NCBI GenBank assembly: GCA_028683785.1 | Contig: JAQUHC010000003.1 | Span: 1 to 42,832 of the forward strand | Direction: 5' to 3' | Length of the DNA: 42,832 nucleotides | Source of the DNA: Oscillospiraceae bacterium | Lineage (GTDB): Bacteria > Bacillota > Clostridia > Oscillospirales > Acutalibacteraceae | In this document: positions 39,173 through 42,832 of the stretch, in pieces | Position numbering within the stretch: the stretch's first letter is position 1 | Layout: each line of letters begins with the position of its first letter | Position numbers and translations under genes: made by a program | Notes under the pieces: generated by a model | The model's input: the letters and a program-made list of their open reading frames with translations, nothing else | Database searches by the model: none | Told to the model about the DNA's origin: nothing

Positions 39173-41011
39173 TTGAAAACGCAGGTTTCTTTTATTGCTG
39201 CTTTTTTTGTTTTCCTACTCTGCATAAGCACCACTCTTGCCGCAGCCCAGGATGTGGAAACATCCAAGAGCACTTATTCCGTTAAAATTGTAATGGATCT
39301 TGATGGCGCGGCTATCGGCGGCGAGATTACTGAGGTTTGCCAGATAAAGGACGGTTCCATAGTCGCGGTAGGTTCGACCGGATTTGTAACCAACACCGAA
39401 TCAACCAATTATGCTGACCTGCGTACCGAGGGCGATCTTAATAGCACCGCGCTTGTTGTAAAATATAACGCTGATGGGACGATTGCGTTTTTAAAAACCT
39501 TTGGAGGAAACAAGGATGATCGTTTTAACAATGTGATCGCCACGTCTGATGGGGGATTTATTGCATTAGGATATTCAAGCAGCTTCACTGGCGGTGATTT
39601 CAGTCGATTCAGCCTCCAAGGTCCGCAACAGGATGGATCCGCTATTATGGTCAAATATGATAATAACGGGAATGCTTTATGGGCAGTGTCAGGGTATCCG
39701 GCTCGTTTACATCATTTTATAGATATTGCGGAAAGAAATAACGGTGAGCTTTGCGCTATGGGTTGTAATATCGGCAATACCGAGCTAACCTATTACAGCC
39801 TGCGGTTGAACTCAAACGGTAAATTTATTGATAACACACCGTATCAAAAAATACTTTCCGGCGAATCCGTTACGATCGATGCATTCAGCTATGCCGAAGA
39901 TGGGTCTTTGTATATCTGCGGATTACAAAGAGATGATGGATATTTTAGTAAATATAGCCCCGATGGAGTGCTGGAATTCACAAAGGTTTTCGTAGGAGAC
40001 GGACAAGAACGTTATATGGGAATGGTGCTCACTTCAGATGGAAATATAATTGTGAACGGCGGTTTTTCTAATTCAACATCGGGCAAGGGATTTGACAGCA
40101 TAGGGGCTAAGAAATCTGAAATTAATAAAAGCTCTGGCTGCATGGTGGTTAAATATTCCCCGGACGGGAAGGAACTTGGTGGAAATATTTTAGTTTTTGA
40201 ACAAAACGAAGGCGGTTTTGACCTTTCCAAGCGATTAATCAGTCTTGATAACGGAGGAGCATTGTTTTACTGTACATCGACGGGTAACTTTAAAGATCCT
40301 CTTTCCGGAAAGATAATCCAGAAAAAAAGTCAGCAAGCATATTTTTACCGTATAGGTAAAAACGGAAAATTCGAATATTTGTATAAAATCAGTTCAGATC
40401 TCTTTTTCGGCGTTTACAACGGAGTACACTCCATAAAAAAACTGAATGACGGCGCTTTTCGGATCATCAGCGCTGAAAACGGCAATTCATCACGGGTACG
40501 TGTTTTTGATGTTCCGGACAAATTCCGTTTGCAAGAAACGATTGATTCAACATTGAATTTAAAAATGAGCGATTATTCCACAGATACATGGAACAATCTG
40601 GTGTCAAAGCTCTATTATGCAAATCAAGTTAATATCAGTACACGTGTGACGCAAGCTGATGTAAATAAAGCAGCGAATAACTTAAAGTCATCTATCATTA
40701 ACCTTAAAAATAAGAAGAACGAGCCGCCATCTCTTATTGCCGGCGAAACAAGCAGTGCGATTCTTGATATTTCTGAAAGCACTGATAATAATGAATTGGA
40801 CTCCTCAACACAAGCGGATGGTATTACATCGGAGAATGCCCTTGATCCTTCAGGTTTTAATAATGACGCAGCAAATTCAAACCAACCCCGGACAAATCCG
40901 ATGTTGTTTTTCTGGATTGCAGTCGGATGTGTTTTTGCCGGCGGCGCAGGTATCGGAGCATATTTTTTAATAAATAAACAGAAAAAATCTAAAACAGAAA
41001 AAGATGAATGA
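39173..41011 (+). CDS. Surface-anchored beta-propeller-like protein with FIVAR domain
   Basis: 612 residues from TTG 39173. An ATG at 39164 is in frame, but the AGGGAG site ends right against it and sits 9 bases before this TTG. Signal peptide to about residue 24. Residues ~40-460 are repeats of the type D-G-(S/G)-(I/F)-(I/V)-A-(V/L)-G alternating with V-K-Y-(N/D/S)-x-(D/N)-G, a propeller-like pattern. A FIVAR-like helical segment follows (D-Y-S-T-D-T-W-N-N-L... T-Q-A-D-V-N-K-A-A-N-N-L), then a Ser/Asn/Asp-rich linker. A final membrane helix and K-K-S-K-T-E-K tail anchor it. There is no LPxTG. Likely carbohydrate or adhesion function, inferred only. Monocistronic, with a terminator after it. 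Confidence 0.75.
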   Translation: MKTQVSFIAAFFVFLLCISTTLAAAQDVETSKSTYSVKIVMDLDGAAIGGEITEVCQIKDGSIVAVGSTGFVTNTESTNYADLRTEGDLNSTALVVKYNADGTIAFLKTFGGNKDDRFNNVIATSDGGFIALGYSSSFTGGDFSRFSLQGPQQDGSAIMVKYDNNGNALWAVSGYPARLHHFIDIAERNNGELCAMGCNIGNTELTYYSLRLNSNGKFIDNTPYQKILSGESVTIDAFSYAEDGSLYICGLQRDDGYFSKYSPDGVLEFTKVFVGDGQERYMGMVLTSDGNIIVNGGFSNSTSGKGFDSIGAKKSEINKSSGCMVVKYSPDGKELGGNILVFEQNEGGFDLSKRLISLDNGGALFYCTSTGNFKDPLSGKIIQKKSQQAYFYRIGKNGKFEYLYKISSDLFFGVYNGVHSIKKLNDGAFRIISAENGNSSRVRVFDVPDKFRLQETIDSTLNLKMSDYSTDTWNNLVSKLYYANQVNISTRVTQADVNKAANNLKSSIINLKNKKNEPPSLIAGETSSAILDISESTDNNELDSSTQADGITSENALDPSGFNNDAANSNQPRTNPMLFFWIAVGCVFAGGAGIGAYFLINKQKKSKTEKDE

Positions 41012-41057
41012 TTAGGAAGCGTTATATACTTTTATCTTTTTAATAGTACCCTGCCAT

Positions 41058-41102
41058 AAATCCGCCCGATACAGGACTTTACACCCTGCATCGGGCGGAT
41101 TT
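41058..41102 (+). terminator. Terminator of the propeller gene
   Basis: AAATCCGCCCGAT (41058-41070) pairs perfectly with ATCGGGCGGATTT (41090-41102), with an inner CAGG/CCTG pair; modest T run. Confidence 0.75.
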
Positions 41103-41495
41103 ATATATTACGCTTTGCTTCGGAACAAGTTCTTTCTGAAATAAAGCATTATTCGCGCAAATGGAACACTCTTGCATATGATGCCGTTAAGGTAATAAAA
41201 TTTTGACCGCCACTTTGACCATAGACAGGTATGGAGTACTCGGAAACAGTGGCGATAAGAGCGCCGAAGAGCATGTTTTTCGGAGCAAAAAGGGTTAAAA
41301 AAGGCTAAAATAAGCAGAAAAAGCTTTCCGTCACAGTTTGGGAGCGTGAACCCGACCTCGTTCGATAAAAAATGGAAAGCCCGACGAAGCCTTATTCTAA
41401 GCTATTTTCAGGGCATTTCTAATATCGCAAATTCACGCAAAAACAGCATTTGACCACAATTTTGACCACTTGCAGAAAGAAAAATTTAATATCTC
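41103..41495. other. 393-base gap before tRNA-Pro
   Basis: No gene supported. TTGACC-N7/8-TTGACC pairs occur at 41203-41220 and 41450-41468 (minus strand GGTCAAA...GGTCAAA), about 250 bases apart. Such strings resemble the 3' ends of tyrosine-integrase genes of mobile elements next to tRNA genes, but no reading frame survives. Confidence 0.35.
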
Positions 41496-41571
41496 GGGAT
41501 GTGGCTCAGTTTGGTAGAGCGCTTGGTTTGGGACCAAGATGCCGCAGGTTCGAATCCTGTCATCCCGACCA
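41496..41571 (+). tRNA. tRNA-Pro (anticodon TGG)
   Basis: Acceptor CGGGATG/CATCCCG, D arm GCTC...GAGC, anticodon stem CTTGG/CCAAG with loop TTTGGGA (anticodon TGG), T arm with TTCGAAT, A73 and encoded CCA (41569-41571). It lies directly upstream of the proS T-box. Confidence 0.95.
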
Positions 41572-41572
41572 A

Positions 41573-41607
41573 AAACCTCAGAATCATAATGATTCTGAGG
41601 TTTTTTT
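41573..41607 (+). terminator. tRNA-Pro terminator
   Basis: AACCTCAGAATCA/TGATTCTGAGGTT perfect stem around 41574-41602, then a run of seven T. Confidence 0.85.
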
Positions 41608-41682
41608 ATGCCTATTTCTTTGTTTACTGCGGGTCAAATTTTGATCAATTATGCGTGATTAAAATATACTATTTTATTACTG

Positions 41683-41711
41683 TTGACAAATTTTAAAAAT
41701 AGACATATACT
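41683..41711 (+). promoter_or_regulatory. Promoter of proS leader
   Basis: TTGACA (41683-41688), 17 bases, TATACT (41706-41711). Confidence 0.75.
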
Positions 41712-41717
41712 TATAAA

Positions 41718-41990
41718 AATTGAATACAAAAAAGCTATGATAAGAAATAGTAAGCATTTTGGATTTTCAGAGAGAAGACGGTTGGTGTAAGTCTTTATTG
41801 AAAAGATGCTGAACCCATCTTTGAGCTGTAAGCCGAAAATGTAGTAAGCTTTACCGGGTTCTCCCGTCATAGAGAAAAGTATTAGATTGTATCTTGTACT
41901 TAAAGAGTGCGGATTTTTCCGAATTTAGGTGGTACCACGGACTTTGAATAGTTCGCCCTAAATAGCCTTTGGGTTATTTAGGGCTTTTTT
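41718..41990 (+). promoter_or_regulatory. T-box riboswitch of proS
   Basis: AGAGAGAAGACGGTTGGTG (41770-41788) marks the stem I apex. GAACCCATCTTTGAG (41811-41825) holds the specifier CCC (41814-41816; the overlapping CCA would fit the TGG anticodon of the adjacent tRNA-Pro). AGGTGGTACCACGG (41927-41940) is the T-box, and GCCCTAAATA/TATTTAGGGC (41955-41964 with 41975-41984) plus TTTTTT is the terminator. Uncharged tRNA-Pro would favour read-through into proS. Confidence 0.92.
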
Positions 41991-42015
41991 GTATTCGAGA
42001 ACAGGAGGTATCTAT

Positions 42016-42804
42016 ATGAAGCTTAAAAATTTAGTAGGTGAAAGATTTAAAGAAAGACCCTCTGATTGTAAAATCGACAGTCATGCTCTGATGGTTAGAG
42101 GAGGCTATATTAAATATGTGGCTAATGGTATCTATTCCTCATTTGTGCCTATTAAAAGGATTGCAAGAAAAATTGAGCAGATTATTCGGGAAGAGATGGA
42201 TAAAATCGATGGACAGGAAGTAATGTTCCCTGTTGTTTTACCGGCAAGTCTTTGGGAAGAATCAGGACGGTATGAAAGTGTTGGCGATGAGCTTCTAAGA
42301 ATTTCTGATAGAAATAATAACAAACTTGTGCTTGGTATGACGCATGAAGAAGCAGCCGTTCATCTTGTTCGTGAATACGGCCAAAGCTATTTAAAATACC
42401 CTTTTATGATTTACCAGATACAAACAAAATTTCGTGACGAAGCACGCCCAAGAGGAGGGCTTATTCGTGTCCGTGAGTTTACAATGAAAGACGCTTATTC
42501 GTTCCATACATCACAGGATGATTTAGAGAACTATTATGCAAAGTGTCATAAAGCATACGAACGGATATTTGAGCGCGTTGGATTACCGCAGGTTATCTCG
42601 GTTGCTTCAGATTCGGGAATGATGGGCGGAAATGTTTCTCACGAATTTATGCTGCTAACCCCTGTTGGTGAAGACTCAATTGTAACCTGTAGAAATTGCG
42701 ACTATAGATCTAATATGGAAGCCGCAGAAAACATCGTAAATATTATAGAAAACACAGAAGAGGATATAAAGCTCGTTCATACGCCAAATGCTCACACAAT
42801 CTAA
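42016..42804 (+). CDS. proS: Prolyl-tRNA synthetase, N-terminal part, ending at an in-frame TAA
   Basis: 262 residues before the stop; family members have about 570. AGGAGG (42003-42008) precedes ATG 42016. Class II core: V-M-F-P-V-V-L-P (69-76, motif 1), the T109-H-E111 loop, F-R-D-E-A-R-P-R-G-G-L-I-R-V-R-E-F (139-155, motif 2). The start of the editing insertion follows after C-R-N-C-D-Y-R-S-N. The TAA at 42802 falls where Glu/Lys/Gln is expected (T-I-x-E-I-C), and the next nine codons to the window edge still read like ProRS (E-I-C-C-L-F-N-I-T). So this is a nonsense mutation or a base-calling error rather than a frameshift. The gene is AT-rich compared with gatA/gatB. Confidence 0.88.
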   Translation: MKLKNLVGERFKERPSDCKIDSHALMVRGGYIKYVANGIYSSFVPIKRIARKIEQIIREEMDKIDGQEVMFPVVLPASLWEESGRYESVGDELLRISDRNNNKLVLGMTHEEAAVHLVREYGQSYLKYPFMIYQIQTKFRDEARPRGGLIRVREFTMKDAYSFHTSQDDLENYYAKCHKAYERIFERVGLPQVISVASDSGMMGGNVSHEFMLLTPVGEDSIVTCRNCDYRSNMEAAENIVNIIENTEEDIKLVHTPNAHTI

Positions 42805-42832
42805 GAAATCTGCTGTTTATTTAACATAACAA

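Noticed and set aside
42016-42832. Stop-codon reassignment (TAA as sense)
   Set aside because: Other genes in the window, such as aspS::gatC, gatB and spo0A, end normally at TAA.

Overview
The window looks like part of the chromosome of an anaerobic, endospore-forming Clostridia member, probably Oscillospirales/Ruminococcaceae-like and possibly a metagenome assembly. The reasons are Spo0A next to SpoIVB, a SpoVB-type flippase, T-box leaders, the indirect amidotransferase route to Asn-/Gln-tRNA, a GEMM-I c-di-GMP riboswitch, TrkAH and moderate GC. The genus assignment is inference.

Layout. 1-7.4 kb: edge of an IS630-like transposase, tandem repeats, a small membrane protein, a DUF218 protein, an alpha/beta hydrolase with an epimerase remnant in front of it, a YgjP-like metallopeptidase, then spoVB behind a gene with a SleC-like domain, and a chimeric sigma/anti-sigma ORF. 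7.4-13.4 kb: a T-box leader, an aspartyl-tRNA synthetase carrying a complete GatC at its C-terminus, then gatA and gatB. 13.6-18.3 kb: sodium/solute symporter, YfbK-like VWA protein with its ECF sigma factor, ferredoxin. 18.5-21.6 kb: spoIVB, spo0A, a CYTH protein and a 49-residue Asn/Gln-rich protein. 21.7-24.3 kb: an unrecognised two-gene operon (membrane-anchored coiled coil plus helical partner). 24.6-30.5 kb: riboswitch-controlled type IV pilin, then two GHL10 cell-wall glycosidase-like proteins, the second fused to an Amidase_3 domain. 30.8-33.2 kb: a SsuABC/ThiXYZ-like ABC transporter. 33.3-35.4 kb: tRNA-Ala and an AT-rich fic gene. 35.7-38.6 kb: trkA-trkH. 39.2-41.0 kb: a surface-anchored propeller-like protein. 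41.5 kb to the end: tRNA-Pro, a T-box and proS with an in-frame stop near the window edge.

How the genes work together. The most notable unit is the aspS::gatC-gatA-gatB operon. GatC is fused to AspRS, no free gatC lies beside gatA, and the leader reads AAC (overlapping GAA) at the specifier position. This points to a covalently tethered transamidosome that makes Asn-tRNA(Asn) and responds to uncharged tRNA-Asn (and perhaps tRNA-Glu). A second theme is mobile palindromes: two families of MITE-like elements with ATACTAA termini sit in at least eight intergenic places. They lie directly after stop codons, inside another inverted repeat and at the end of a broken gene.

All calls come from reading the sequence. 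No database search or structure prediction was run, and residue numbers were counted by hand.
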